From contig CP134492.1 of NCBI GenBank assembly GCA_031761875.1, positions 4,154,001 through 4,218,000 of the forward strand: a stretch of 64,000 nt of DNA, given 5' to 3'. The position numbers and the translations under genes are program-made. Source of the DNA: Bacillaceae bacterium IKA-2. Its GTDB lineage: Bacteria > Bacillota > Bacilli > Bacillales > Anaerobacillaceae. The notes under the pieces are model-generated. The model saw nothing but the letters and a program-made list of their open reading frames with translations. It was not told the origin of the DNA and ran no database searches. Of this stretch, positions 49,225 through 58,866 are shown piece by piece (within the stretch, counting starts at the first letter, position 1; every line of letters starts with the position of its first letter).

Positions 49225-50553
49225 TTGTTTTCTTTTAGATCGTTATTTGCTTTGAAAATAGTTTTTATTTTTGTTTTCTGCTTATTATTTCCTTCAGATA
49301 CTTCTGTTTCGGCTCAGTCAGAACTTCAATCTCTAATTGATCAAGCTAGTCCTGGTGATGAAGTTGTGCTCCCAGAAGGAGTATATGAAGAAGAACTTGT
49401 CATTACTAAGCCATTGAAGATTATTGGTGATGGGGTAACTCTCAAAAATAGTCAAAGCGAAGTAGCTATACATATTAAGTCAGACCAAGTCTATCTTACT
49501 GGATTAACTGTTATCCATGAAAACGACGGCCCTAATAGTACCGCTATCCTTATTGAAGGAAACGACAATATTATTAAGCATTTAATCATTCGCAGTATCG
49601 GAATTGGAGTTATCTTAAACGAGGCACACCGAAACTATCTTGAGCAATTGCAAATTGAGCGAGACAAACCTGTTAACTTAGCTGATACAAGCATGGGCAG
49701 TCGCCAAGGAAATGGCATTGATTTATTTGGATCTCACGATAATGTTCTTCATAACAACACGATGATCAACCTTTTAGACGGTGTATATTTAGAAAGTAGT
49801 CGCGGAAATATTGTGGAATTCAACAATGTTACTAACTCACGTTACGGCTTTCATCTTATGTTTACCGAAAACACAACTTTAAGTAATAACTCAGCAAGTC
49901 AGAACATTACTGGAGCAATGGTGATGGGAACGTCCGGGACAACGATAACTTTTAACAACCTTTCTAAGCAGCATTATCATGTTCATTCACAAGGACTTTT
50001 GCTTTATGACGTTCACGATGCAACTATTCAAGGAAATATCGTCTCAGAAAACTTGATCGGAATTTACATTGAACGCTCTAGTAATAATATTGTTTTTGAA
50101 AACAAGGTTCTAGCAAATTTTGTTGGTTTGCAATTGAACAAAGTTGAAAACCATGACATATATCATAACGACTTTTACACAAATGTTGTTCAAGCAAGAG
50201 TTACAGATAGCCCCACGAACCGTGTTAGTGAAAATTATTGGGATACACACGCTGGCTTAGATTTTACAGGTGATGGAAAAAGCGAGCTTGCTTTTTCTGC
50301 TGATCCGATTTTTCTTAGTCTTGTTGAAAAAAAGCCTCCCTATCAACTGCTAAGTCAATCGCCTGGATTACTTTTTTTAGACTTACTATTGGACAAAAAT
50401 GAAGCAGGTATTTTACGAGATTCTTCTCCACTTATGGAACCTTATCAACAGCAATTAACGTTCATTCAAGAGAAATATACATATGATATTTTTGTTTACT
50501 TATTTTTAATTGGACTATCTATAACAATTATTTTAGGAGGAATTAGAAGATGA
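49225..50553 (+). CDS. nosD: periplasmic-type copper-processing protein NosD
   Basis: The TTG at 49225 follows AGGAGGTG by nine bases; a GTG at 49213 lies in the ribosome site. The 442-residue protein has a signal peptide (LFALKIVFIFVFCLLFPSD, cut near SVSAQ), then parallel beta-helix repeats of the NosD/CASH type (GNDNIIKHLIIRS; GSHDNVLHNNTMI; SRGNIVEFNNVT; RSSNNIVFENKVL) and a C-terminal membrane anchor (FVYLFLIGLSITIILGG). It works with the NosFY transporter in assembling the CuZ centre of N2O reductase. nosZ itself is not in the window. Confidence 0.9.
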   Translation: MFSFRSLFALKIVFIFVFCLLFPSDTSVSAQSELQSLIDQASPGDEVVLPEGVYEEELVITKPLKIIGDGVTLKNSQSEVAIHIKSDQVYLTGLTVIHENDGPNSTAILIEGNDNIIKHLIIRSIGIGVILNEAHRNYLEQLQIERDKPVNLADTSMGSRQGNGIDLFGSHDNVLHNNTMINLLDGVYLESSRGNIVEFNNVTNSRYGFHLMFTENTTLSNNSASQNITGAMVMGTSGTTITFNNLSKQHYHVHSQGLLLYDVHDATIQGNIVSENLIGIYIERSSNNIVFENKVLANFVGLQLNKVENHDIYHNDFYTNVVQARVTDSPTNRVSENYWDTHAGLDFTGDGKSELAFSADPIFLSLVEKKPPYQLLSQSPGLLFLDLLLDKNEAGILRDSSPLMEPYQQQLTFIQEKYTYDIFVYLFLIGLSITIILGGIRR

Positions 50554-51101
50554 AAAAAAGTATTTTATTAATGGTAGGGTTGCTAATGATTTTCGTGGTT
50601 GCCAGTTGTGGTAGTAGCGATGAAGTGTTTCCACCAGAGGAAGTACAAGCTGGGGTAGACCGCTGTGAACACTGCAATATGTTAGTTCCCGATGATCTTA
50701 ATGCGACACAGTTAATTTTAAATGATGGCCGTTCGTTAAAATTTGATGATATCGGCTGTATGGTTGAGTGGGTAATGGACAGTGGCCTAGAAGATGTAAA
50801 TGTTCGCTATGTTCGTGATTACTCAAGCGAAGAATGGTTTGAAATGGAACAAGCGACGTTTGTTTACCACAAAGAGTTTCGTACACCAATGGCGTACGGC
50901 ATTTTCTCATTTTCCTCAAAAGATGCTGCTGATGCCTTTGTTATTGAGCAAGGAAAAGGAATCGCACTTACTTATGCCGATCTAGAGGGTCATACATGGG
51001 AAAGAGATATGGAAATGATGCAGCACATGAAAAAAGAAATGGGAAGTCATGGTCACGGTACTAGTGATGATGATCACGATGACGAAGAAGAAACTGATTG
51101 A
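50550..51101 (+). CDS. nosL: copper-binding lipoprotein NosL
   Basis: A 183-residue lipoprotein: signal peptide with lipobox VVASC (Cys20), and the NosL copper site CEHCNMLV with the following conserved DD and FDDIGCMVEW. The C-terminus is His/Asp-rich (HGHGTSDDDHDDEEE), probably extra metal binding. NosL delivers Cu(I) for the CuZ cluster. It overlaps nosD by four bases. Confidence 0.92.
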   Translation: MKKSILLMVGLLMIFVVASCGSSDEVFPPEEVQAGVDRCEHCNMLVPDDLNATQLILNDGRSLKFDDIGCMVEWVMDSGLEDVNVRYVRDYSSEEWFEMEQATFVYHKEFRTPMAYGIFSFSSKDAADAFVIEQGKGIALTYADLEGHTWERDMEMMQHMKKEMGSHGHGTSDDDHDDEEETD

Positions 51102-51115
51102 TTTTTCGATAAAAG

Positions 51116-51144
51116 AAGCACTTGAACTCTCATCAAGTGCTTCA
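51116..51144 (+). other. hairpin between nosL and nosY
   Basis: Perfect 11-bp stem GAAGCACTTGA / TCAAGTGCTTC with a 7-nt loop but no T run, so it is more likely an mRNA-stability or processing element than a terminator. The following 51224-51271 is the CTTTCCAA/CTTTCTA low-complexity repeat. Confidence 0.6.
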
Positions 51145-51290
51145 TTACATTACATCGAACAACCTCAAGCACTTTCAGTTTCACCTTTTTCTTTTCTTAC
51201 TTTCAGCTTTTAACTTTTGCTCTTGCTTCCATCTTTCTACTTTCCAACTTTCTACTTTTTACCTTTCCAACGTTTAAGGAGCTGACCAGA

Positions 51291-52115
51291 TTGGACATTC
51301 TTACGATTGCCCGAAAAGAACTAAAACTAGGGTTTCGAAACCCATGGGCGTATACATTTCTAATTACTTTCTCACTATTTTCAATTGCGTTATTATTTAT
51401 TAACTCTGATTCCCAAGCAGGGATTGGCCAATATACAACAATGACAGGTACGATGATGAATTTGCTGCTTTACTTTCTACCTTTAATGACACTCTTACTA
51501 GGTTCTTTCTCGGTAACTTCTGAAAAAGAAGATGGAAGTTGGTCTTTACTTCGCTCATATCCGATATCCAGCGCCCTCTGGCTTTCAGGAAAATTTATCG
51601 GAATTTATATTGTCATAATTGTTATCGTATCTTTTGGTTTTGGAGTTGCTGGAATAACTGGATTATTATTTGGAAGTAAAATTCCTGGTGGGACAGGTTT
51701 ATTTTTACTTGTTTTTTCATTACTATTAACACTCATTTTTCTAGCTTTAGCGATACTAATTGGCACTCTCTCAAAAAATCGTTGGCAAGCTTTAACTTTA
51801 AGTGTCAGTATTTGGATTTTCTTTGTACTCGCGTGGCCTATTATTATGATTTCAAGTCTTAGTTCGCTAAATTATCAAACGTTAAAATCCACTTTAGAAA
51901 TAGTAACATTACTAAACCCTGCTGAATTTATTCGCATTTTTATGATTACCAAATTAGGAGGCGGCAGCGTTTTCGGTCCGGAATATATACATTGGGTTGG
52001 CTGGATTCAGTCAAAATGGGGTTACGCTTATTTTGTTGTACTTTGTTTAGTTTGGGTTAACTCACTAATGACGACAGCAATTTTCTTAACTGAGAGGGGG
52101 CGCCGCCATGAGTAA
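51291..52115 (+). CDS. nosY: ABC transporter permease NosY
   Basis: A 274-residue protein that starts at a TTG nine bases after AAGGAG. It begins DILTIARKELKLGFRNPWAYTF, the NosY/ABC-2 start, and has six membrane helices. The SEKEDGSWSLLRSYPISSALWLSGKF segment is the cytoplasmic coupling region. It exports or feeds a sulfur species to NosD. Its stop overlaps the nosF start. Confidence 0.9.
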   Translation: MDILTIARKELKLGFRNPWAYTFLITFSLFSIALLFINSDSQAGIGQYTTMTGTMMNLLLYFLPLMTLLLGSFSVTSEKEDGSWSLLRSYPISSALWLSGKFIGIYIVIIVIVSFGFGVAGITGLLFGSKIPGGTGLFLLVFSLLLTLIFLALAILIGTLSKNRWQALTLSVSIWIFFVLAWPIIMISSLSSLNYQTLKSTLEIVTLLNPAEFIRIFMITKLGGGSVFGPEYIHWVGWIQSKWGYAYFVVLCLVWVNSLMTTAIFLTERGRRHE

Positions 52116-52809
52116 AGATCTACTTTTAGAAATCAAAAATGTTAGTAAAACATATGATAAAACACTTGTCGTTGCTCCATTTGATTTAGCCATGACTAAT
52201 CCCGGGATAATTGCTTTATGTGGTGGAAACGGGGCTGGAAAAAGCACAATCATTAAAATGATTGCCGGTGTAATTCGACCAACGACAGGAACAATTTTTA
52301 TTAATAATCTAAATTGGAATCAAGATCGAACTCAATACGCTCACCAACTCGGCTATATGCCTGATGATTTTCAGCTTAATCAACCTTTATCAGTATTTGA
52401 ATATTTAAGCTTTTATGCCAGTTTAAAAAAAGCAACTAACAATGTATTAGAAACATTAGAACTAGTCGGACTTAAAGAAAAAAAAGATCAGCTAATTTCT
52501 AAGTTATCTAAAGGAATGCGTCAACGTCTTTTATTAGGACAGGCAATCGTCAGTAAACCAAAGTTAATTTTACTAGATGAGCCTACTAACGGGCTTGATC
52601 CACACTGGGTAGAATCTTTTAATGAAATTATGCTTGCTACTAAAGTTAACAATCAAGGAATTCTATTTTCTACACACAACTTAGCAGTTGCCGAAAAAAT
52701 TGCTGATCAAGTAATCTTTTTGAAAAGTGGTTCAATAAAAGAACAGCTACATTTTGAAAACGAAGAGCCGCGTGATTTATCTAGTTACTATAAAGAGATT
52801 TTTATTTAG
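52108..52809 (+). CDS. nosF: ABC transporter ATP-binding protein NosF
   Basis: A 233-residue ATPase: Walker A GGNGAGKST, signature LSKGMRQRLLLGQA, Walker B LILLDEPTNGLD, and H-loop STHNL. It partners NosY. It overlaps nosY by eight bases with a GAGAGGGGG ribosome site. Confidence 0.9.
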   Translation: MSKDLLLEIKNVSKTYDKTLVVAPFDLAMTNPGIIALCGGNGAGKSTIIKMIAGVIRPTTGTIFINNLNWNQDRTQYAHQLGYMPDDFQLNQPLSVFEYLSFYASLKKATNNVLETLELVGLKEKKDQLISKLSKGMRQRLLLGQAIVSKPKLILLDEPTNGLDPHWVESFNEIMLATKVNNQGILFSTHNLAVAEKIADQVIFLKSGSIKEQLHFENEEPRDLSSYYKEIFI

Positions 52810-53168
52810 CCGTATTAGTTGCATTGAAGTCCCGGTGAATACATTAATTGTAAACAACTAAAACCGCTAAAAAAATCTTTAAACAGTTTAAGACTCAATT
52901 AATCTCCGTAAATATTTATTATTTTGCTTCCAAATTATAGAATCGGATGGATATGGCACAATGAGGTAGCATTAAAAGATAATCCTAATCTTATATCCAT
53001 TCACGACGACACATGGTAAATAATCGCTAGTTATCCCAAAATTACACGTTTGATTATCTTTCTTGTTATTACTATGATTATATAAGCAAGTTAATCAAGA
53101 AAATTGTGCCAAGGGAGAGTGGATTATATTTTCATTCAAAGACATCTTCATTCTAGTGGTGATCTAAA
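52810..53168. other. intergenic region before ectA
   Basis: About 360 bp. I find no convincing terminator for nosF and no clean sigma-A promoter for ectA. There is no ORF with a ribosome site. The ectA promoter presumably lies in 52960-53150 but may need another sigma factor or regulator. Confidence 0.5.
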
Positions 53169-53669
53169 ATGAAAAATGCAAATGAGCAAACTTTAACAAT
53201 AGGAAAACCTACTGTTGATGATGGAGCTTTAATGTGGCAACTGGTTAGTAATTCAACCTTAGATTTAAATTCACCTTATAAATATATTATGATGTGTGAA
53301 TACTTCAAAGAAACCTGTGTTGTTGTAAAGGAAAACGAAAAATTACTTGGTTTTATAACCGCTTTTATTCCCCCGGAATCTAAAGATGTCGTCTTTGTTT
53401 GGCAAGTTGGAGTTGACCCATCCCAACGCGGAAAAGGGCTAGCCTCAAAAATGTTAACTGAACTCGTCTCAAGAGTAGCTTGCAAAAATGTACAATATTT
53501 AGAAGCTACTGTTACTCCTTCTAATCTGGCCTCACAATCATTATTCCGAGGTTTCGCACGACATGCACAAACTGAGTGTGAAGTTAAAGACTGCTTCTCA
53601 GCTGATCTTTTTCCCGTTGAAGGTCATGAAGAAGAACAGACTTATAGGGTTGGCCCGTTATCTAGATAA
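53169..53669 (+). CDS. ectA: L-2,4-diaminobutyrate acetyltransferase
   Basis: A 166-residue GNAT enzyme with the acetyl-CoA loop VDPSQRGKGLASKML and LEATVTPSNLASQSLFRGFA. It acetylates diaminobutyrate at the gamma position in ectoine synthesis. The ribosome site (GGTGAT) is weak. The gene is separated from ectB by 249 bp, unlike the compact ectABC of many species. Confidence 0.93.
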   Translation: MKNANEQTLTIGKPTVDDGALMWQLVSNSTLDLNSPYKYIMMCEYFKETCVVVKENEKLLGFITAFIPPESKDVVFVWQVGVDPSQRGKGLASKMLTELVSRVACKNVQYLEATVTPSNLASQSLFRGFARHAQTECEVKDCFSADLFPVEGHEEEQTYRVGPLSR

Positions 53670-53670
53670 A

Positions 53671-53757
53671 AATGATTAGATAAGGGATATTTGTTATCCA
53701 CTATAGAATAAAGTTACTAAAACTATATTCCTACTATTACTTTTTCATCTAATCATT
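53671..53757. repeat. inverted repeat in the ectA-ectB gap
   Basis: AATGATTAGAT (53671-53681) and ATCTAATCATT (53747-53757) are perfect 11-bp inverted copies. A smaller hairpin GGATA-TTTGT-TATCC (53685-53699) lies within. No T run, so not a standard terminator. Confidence 0.6.
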
Positions 53758-53918
53758 GTAAACCGATATGAAAACACTGATTTCGACAAAATTTCTTTTC
53801 TCAAACTGTGTTAATAAATTCCGAGCGTTTGCTCATGAATGAATTTCATTATCATAATTAAAGAATTTTGTTGTACCAATAATAGATTTTCACAAAACCG
53901 AGGAGGTATTTATTAAAT

Positions 53919-55205
53919 ATGGTAAATAACGACCTGAGTATATTTGAAGAATTAGAATCGAACGTTAGAAGTTATGTTAGAAGTTTCCCGACGGTATTCA
54001 CAAAAGCAAAAGGTTATAAAATGTGGGATATGGACGGGAAAGAATATATCGACTTTTTCTCCGGTGCTGGAGCTTTAAATTACGGCCACAACGATGATAA
54101 GATGAAACAAAAGTTGATTGAATATATTATGAATGATGGGATTACGCATTCTCTAGATATGGCAACAGATGCTAAAGCTGATTTTCTAAACAAATTTAAT
54201 AATGTTATTTTGAAACCGCGTAATCTTGACTATAAAGTGATGTTCCCTGGTCCGACTGGAACAAACTCTGTAGAAAGTGCTTTAAAGCTTGCTCGTAAAG
54301 TTACTGGAAGAACTGATATCATTTCATTTACGAACGGATTCCATGGTATGACAATTGGCTCATTATCAGTAACAGGTAACTCAATGAAACGCAGAGGTGC
54401 TGGTATACCACTTCAATATGTTGTGACTATGCCATATGACAGTTTTGTTAGTGACAATCTCGACACCGTGGAGTATCTCGACCGATTTTTAGAAGATAAA
54501 GGCAGTGGCGTTGCAATTCCTGCTGCAATGATCCTCGAGACAGTCCAAGGTGAAGGTGGCTTAAATGTCGCAAGTTACGAGTGGTTACAACGAGTCGAAG
54601 CACTTTGTAGAAAATGGGGTATCTTTCTAATTGTTGATGATGTGCAATCTGGTGTAGGTCGAACTGGAACATTCTTCTCATTTGAAAAAGCGGGTATTAA
54701 ACCTGATATTGTTTGTTTGTCTAAATCTCTTAGCGGCTATGGGCAACCTCTAGCGTTAACATTAATTAAACCTGAGCTAGATATATTTGAACCGGGTGAG
54801 CATAACGGAACGTTCCGTGGAAATAATTTAGCCTTTATTACTGCTACAGAGTCACTTTCATATTGGGAAACTGACGAATTCGAAAAAAGTATTGCTCAGA
54901 AATCAGAAAAAATCACTGAATTTTTAACTGGTATTGTTGAAAAATACCCAGAACTACAAGGCGAAGTAAAAGGCCGTGGTTTTATGCAAGGAATTAGTTC
55001 ATCTGTAGAAGGACTAGCGGGTAAAATTGCTGCTAAAGCCTTTGAAAAAGGGTTAATTTTGGAAACCGCTGGACCTTTGGATGAAGTATTTAAACTATTC
55101 CCAGCTTTAACAATTGATAACGAAGGATTAGAGAAAGGCTTTAAAATAATTGAAGCATGTGTTAGTTCTTTTGTAGAAGCTAAAGAATTAATTGCATCGA
55201 AGTAA
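53919..55205 (+). CDS. ectB: diaminobutyrate--2-oxoglutarate transaminase
   Basis: A 428-residue class III aminotransferase: [60 protein letters not shown] and the PLP lysine near residue 268 in [14 protein letters not shown]. It makes L-2,4-diaminobutyrate from aspartate semialdehyde. GAGGAGG precedes the start. Confidence 0.96.
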   Translation: MVNNDLSIFEELESNVRSYVRSFPTVFTKAKGYKMWDMDGKEYIDFFSGAGALNYGHNDDKMKQKLIEYIMNDGITHSLDMATDAKADFLNKFNNVILKPRNLDYKVMFPGPTGTNSVESALKLARKVTGRTDIISFTNGFHGMTIGSLSVTGNSMKRRGAGIPLQYVVTMPYDSFVSDNLDTVEYLDRFLEDKGSGVAIPAAMILETVQGEGGLNVASYEWLQRVEALCRKWGIFLIVDDVQSGVGRTGTFFSFEKAGIKPDIVCLSKSLSGYGQPLALTLIKPELDIFEPGEHNGTFRGNNLAFITATESLSYWETDEFEKSIAQKSEKITEFLTGIVEKYPELQGEVKGRGFMQGISSSVEGLAGKIAAKAFEKGLILETAGPLDEVFKLFPALTIDNEGLEKGFKIIEACVSSFVEAKELIASK

Positions 55206-55255
55206 ATGTTAGCTTAATCGTGAATACATCGACAGATAGATATTCAACAATAAGT

Positions 55256-55276
55256 AAATGAATTTCATTCAAATGA
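55256..55276. repeat. short family A-like dyad before ectC
   Basis: AATGAATTTCATT centred on the same sequence as family A termini. Similar dyads at 53836-53857 (before ectB) and 55864-55881 (before the TspO-like gene). Confidence 0.55.
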
Positions 55277-55310
55277 ATAACAAATTTTAATCATGGAGGC
55301 AATTCATAAT

Positions 55311-55706
55311 ATGAAAGTTGTAAAATTAGAAGATATCATCGGAACCGATCAAGATATACAAAGCGAGAACTGGAATAGTCGCCGACTCCTTTTAGCTAGT
55401 GACAAGATGGGCTATTCTGTTCACGATACAATTATTAAAGCAGGAACTGAAACGCATATTTGGTATCAAAACCATCTTGAGGCGGTTTATTGCATTGAAG
55501 GTGAAGGAGAAGTTGTGACATTAAAAGATAATAAGGTACATCCAATTTCAACTAACTCGATTTATGCTTTAGATAAATATGATGAGCACTTGCTTCGAGC
55601 GAAAACGGAAATGCGAATGGTTTGTGTCTTTAACCCGCCAATTACTGGACGCGAAGTTCATGATGAAAACGGTGTTTATCCGCTAGTTGAGGAAGATAAA
55701 AAATAG
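55311..55706 (+). CDS. ectC: L-ectoine synthase
   Basis: The ATG at 55311, eleven bases after GGAGG, gives 131 residues as in other EctC proteins; an ATG at 55293 overlaps the ribosome site. Cupin fold with the conserved [30 protein letters not shown] and [18 protein letters not shown]. It cyclises gamma-N-acetyl-diaminobutyrate to ectoine. A terminator follows. Confidence 0.96.
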   Translation: MKVVKLEDIIGTDQDIQSENWNSRRLLLASDKMGYSVHDTIIKAGTETHIWYQNHLEAVYCIEGEGEVVTLKDNKVHPISTNSIYALDKYDEHLLRAKTEMRMVCVFNPPITGREVHDENGVYPLVEEDKK

Positions 55707-55720
55707 CAAATGAATGCAAA

Positions 55721-55753
55721 AAACGCTTAGCGCTAGGGCTAAGCGTTTTTTTT
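55721..55753 (+). terminator. terminator after ectC
   Basis: Perfect 11-bp stem AAACGCTTAGC / GCTAAGCGTTT, 6-nt loop, T run. Confidence 0.9.
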
Positions 55754-55917
55754 ATGTATCTAATTAACTAGATCTCACAAATATTTGGTTATCTTGTCCC
55801 CGTAAATTGAATATATTATCATGAATAGTTCAAAAGCTTTTTAAAGAATATATGTCTATATACTTGAATGAATTTCATTCACTTATAGAAAAATTATTTC
55901 ATAGAAGGGGTGCTGAA

Positions 55918-56574
55918 ATGACACGTAATATAATTAACTTGTTCGCATTAATTTTTGTCATTATCATTAATTATTTATCAAACTCATTACCTTTTAACCA
56001 GCAAACAACTTCAGAAATTGCTAACCGTTTAGAAGTCTTATTTACACCTTCAGGATATGTATTTAGTATTTGGGGCCTAATCTATTTTCTTTTAGCAGTT
56101 TGGGTATTTCGAGGTTTTTCAAAAAATCGACGCGACTTACCAATTTATGCAGTAGCAACTCCATTATTTGTACTAAGCTGTTTATTAAATAGCTTTTGGT
56201 TGTTTTTATGGCATTATCAATACTTCCTTCTATCTGTTGTGATTATGGTATCTTTACTGATTACCCTTATCTATCTTTACAAAGTAGTTAAAAAATCAGC
56301 ATCTAGCTTTGGCGATATCGTTCCTTTTTCTGTTTACCTTGGTTGGGTAAGTGTCGCAACAATAGCTAATATTAGCTATGTTCTCGTCGAAATCGATTGG
56401 AACCGCTTTGGTCTATCGGATGTTTTTTGGACAGTAACATTGCTTCTCATTGCAACAGGTTTAGCCATCCTTTTCCGTTTAAGAGAAAACGATGCAGTCT
56501 TTCCACTTGTATTTGTTTGGGCTATCGCCTTTTTCGGTAAAAATAAACGAATATTTATTGCATATGTTACGTGA
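55918..56574 (+). CDS. TspO/MBR-like membrane protein, short at the C-terminus
   Basis: The ATG at 55918 follows AAGGGG and gives 218 residues. About six hydrophobic helices include TPSGYVFSIWGLIYFLLAVW and LNSFWLFLWHYQYF, the Trp/Tyr-rich pattern of TspO-like tryptophan-rich sensory proteins. The end FGKNKRIFIAYVT lacks the last helix that I expect, so the 3' end may be truncated or altered; the terminator follows directly. Ligand unknown (tetrapyrroles in studied homologues). Confidence 0.7.
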   Translation: MTRNIINLFALIFVIIINYLSNSLPFNQQTTSEIANRLEVLFTPSGYVFSIWGLIYFLLAVWVFRGFSKNRRDLPIYAVATPLFVLSCLLNSFWLFLWHYQYFLLSVVIMVSLLITLIYLYKVVKKSASSFGDIVPFSVYLGWVSVATIANISYVLVEIDWNRFGLSDVFWTVTLLLIATGLAILFRLRENDAVFPLVFVWAIAFFGKNKRIFIAYVT

Positions 56575-56584
56575 AGGTAACAAT

Positions 56585-56622
56585 AAAAAAGAGACAAAAC
56601 CTTTATGGTTAGTCTCTTTTTT
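56585..56622. terminator. bidirectional terminator
   Basis: AAAAAAGAGAC (56585-56595) pairs with GTCTCTTTTTT (56612-56622). Shared by the TspO-like (+) and thioredoxin (-) genes. Confidence 0.85.
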
Positions 56623-56623
56623 A

Positions 56624-56941
56624 TTAAATCGATGTATAGCGGGTTATTTGATAGTTAATTTTATCATAGGAGATAAAACGTGATTGACGTTCTACTTCTT
56701 TTCCATTTATAAACAAAAGAACTGTTGGCGCAGTAAAAACCAGATATTCCCCAGCGACACTAGCCACTTTATCTATTGACACGTAATACTTTTTAAAATC
56801 ATTGCCCTCTATAAAAAAATCTCCTAACTGTTCATATACAGCATCACAAACTGAACATTTTTCTGATTTTAGTAATACAAGGACGATCTCTTCCTCTGAA
56901 ATTATCTGTTTTAATTTTGCTGCCTCTGTTATTTCATGCAT
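56624..56941 (-). CDS. thioredoxin-family protein
   Basis: A 105-residue protein with the thioredoxin fold and active site CSVC (Cys33 and Cys36) after VLVLLKSEK, and the cis-Pro in FTAPTVLLFINGKE. No signal peptide, so cytoplasmic. The CSVC site is unlike the CGPC of TrxA, suggesting a specialised reductant. Not linked to an obvious partner. Confidence 0.85.
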   Translation of the reverse strand: MHEITEAAKLKQIISEEEIVLVLLKSEKCSVCDAVYEQLGDFFIEGNDFKKYYVSIDKVASVAGEYLVFTAPTVLLFINGKEVERQSRFISYDKINYQITRYTSI

Positions 56942-57004
56942 ACCCTTAAGCCCCTTTTATAATAAAGATCTTCTTAAAGGTATTCTATCATTATTTTCAC
57001 AAAA

Positions 57005-58723
57005 CTACTGAAATGAAACCCAAAACTCACCTTTTTTATCAATCATATCAATGATCTCTGAAAAAGGAATTTCAAATGTTGGAAACCCTGCTACATAAGG
57101 ACCAATTTCATAAGGTGAAAAATAAATAAATAAACTATCTTCGTTCACATAAAACGGTTGATCTTTAGCAATTTTTTTATAAGCACCAGGGAAGACATAG
57201 TTATATTTAGGATCTGTTTTGATCATATTCTCGATAATTGAACTTAGTTGACCTTCGTAATCACTATCTTCCTGGAACAAATCCATTAACTCATAAAAGC
57301 GTCCGTTAATCATATTAATTTTCAAATACATTTTTGTTGGCATTCCATGAGCGGCCCCAAAGTAATATTGATCTCCGTACAATTCCATGACTAGTAAGTT
57401 TTTCTGAAAAAAAGTTACGTTAAAATCACCTGTATAACTATAATCAAGTTGTTTATTTTCAGAAATCTCCTTTAAACCTGAAAGTAATTTCAGTTTCTCA
57501 TTTACTTGAACTTGAACTTTTTCATTTTTTAAACCATCAACTTTTGGATAAAAGACAAGATAATCTATGTTTGGCTGATACATTTTTTCAAGAACCCGAT
57601 AGCGATTCGTTATCGGAATAATTGTGTTTTGCCTCCAGACAAGCTTCCCTTTCCTTGTTAAATAAGCAATTCTTGTTCCTTTAAAAATTCGTACTAATTT
57701 TCCAATAAGTGTAACACTATCGGCTCCTTCAACGCCCGGAAGGCCTCTCGCCCGATTTCCTGAGCGATCAATAAAGAAAGCTCTTTTGCCATCAAAAACA
57801 GAAGCAATTCCTTGGTCATATTGTGAAACATAATTATAAATAAACTCACTCAAAATTTGGCCATTCCAATTTGCAAGTGCATATTTAGAACCTAGAAACG
57901 GCTGTTTTTCATCAACCGCCACTCCCACTGCGATTCGATTTTCTCCTAATATCGTTAGATCATTATAAATCGGTTCAATAATATACATACCTGCTTTATC
58001 AATTAGACCTTTTTTATTACGGGAATTAGCTGCGTCAATGACAACTGCTCTGCCATTTTCAAAAGGGGTGGCAACGGTGAAACGAGGTTTAATAACAATA
58101 TCGCCTCGTGTATTTAGATAACCATATTTTTCCTTTACTCCGCATCGAAATGATAATAAGTTATCACCATAGTTTCCGACAAAAAAATAGTTGAAAATTA
58201 CCACACCATTTCCGTATCGGTCAATTAGCGCAAATTTCCCTTCCTTTATTTTAACAACAGCGACACCATCTTTAAAGTCACTAGCCGATTCATATTGAAG
58301 GGGAATAACTTCTTCACAGGCTTTATTTAAATAACCATAGCGAAACTTACCGTGCATATCTTTATTTGAAAACACCGCCCTCCCATCTTGATACATTCTA
58401 ATAAAATTGTAGCCTTTTTTCGTTAGAACTTGACCTGTTTCATCAATAACGTGAAAACCATCTTCTAAGACAACGGTTGCCCTCGCTTCTGAAAAATCTA
58501 TCATTGTCTCAAATCTCGGCCCAATAACAAATTGACCGGTATCGTCAATACATCCATATAAGCCATCCATCTTAACTGTTGCTAAACCGTTATTTTGAAA
58601 ATCATACGCATACTCAAAAAGTGGTTGAATCTGAAACTCACCTTTGTCGTTAATATATCCCCACTTCGTTCCTGCCTTTGTTTTTAGTGCTGCACAATAT
58701 AAAAAGTTATTGTTGTTATTCAT
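57005..58723 (-). CDS. WG-repeat protein with C-terminal DUF3298-like domain
   Basis: A 572-residue protein. Residues 1-360 hold at least seven WG repeats (KWGYINDKGEFQIQPLFEYAYDF; LYGCIDDTGQFVIGPRFE; KYGYLNTRGDIVIKPRFT). The last 170 residues resemble the DUF4163/DUF3298 pair seen in PdaC and RsiV (HGMPTKMYLKINMINGRFYELMDLF and FYVNEDSLFIYFSPYEIGPYVAGFPTFEIPFSEI). There is no obvious signal peptide, although DUF3298 proteins are often exported. The exact role is unknown. Confidence 0.82.
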   Translation of the reverse strand: MNNNNNFLYCAALKTKAGTKWGYINDKGEFQIQPLFEYAYDFQNNGLATVKMDGLYGCIDDTGQFVIGPRFETMIDFSEARATVVLEDGFHVIDETGQVLTKKGYNFIRMYQDGRAVFSNKDMHGKFRYGYLNKACEEVIPLQYESASDFKDGVAVVKIKEGKFALIDRYGNGVVIFNYFFVGNYGDNLLSFRCGVKEKYGYLNTRGDIVIKPRFTVATPFENGRAVVIDAANSRNKKGLIDKAGMYIIEPIYNDLTILGENRIAVGVAVDEKQPFLGSKYALANWNGQILSEFIYNYVSQYDQGIASVFDGKRAFFIDRSGNRARGLPGVEGADSVTLIGKLVRIFKGTRIAYLTRKGKLVWRQNTIIPITNRYRVLEKMYQPNIDYLVFYPKVDGLKNEKVQVQVNEKLKLLSGLKEISENKQLDYSYTGDFNVTFFQKNLLVMELYGDQYYFGAAHGMPTKMYLKINMINGRFYELMDLFQEDSDYEGQLSSIIENMIKTDPKYNYVFPGAYKKIAKDQPFYVNEDSLFIYFSPYEIGPYVAGFPTFEIPFSEIIDMIDKKGEFWVSFQ

Positions 58724-58866
58724 CTGACAATCCCCTAAAATACATTTTCTATATTATATGTAAATATCCTTAGGGAAGTGCCTATTTTCTTTTTTTTTAA
58801 TTCATAGTTTACGAGTTAGCTATTTTGGTAAGAATAGTAATGTAAATACGCCAGGGAGTTGATAAA

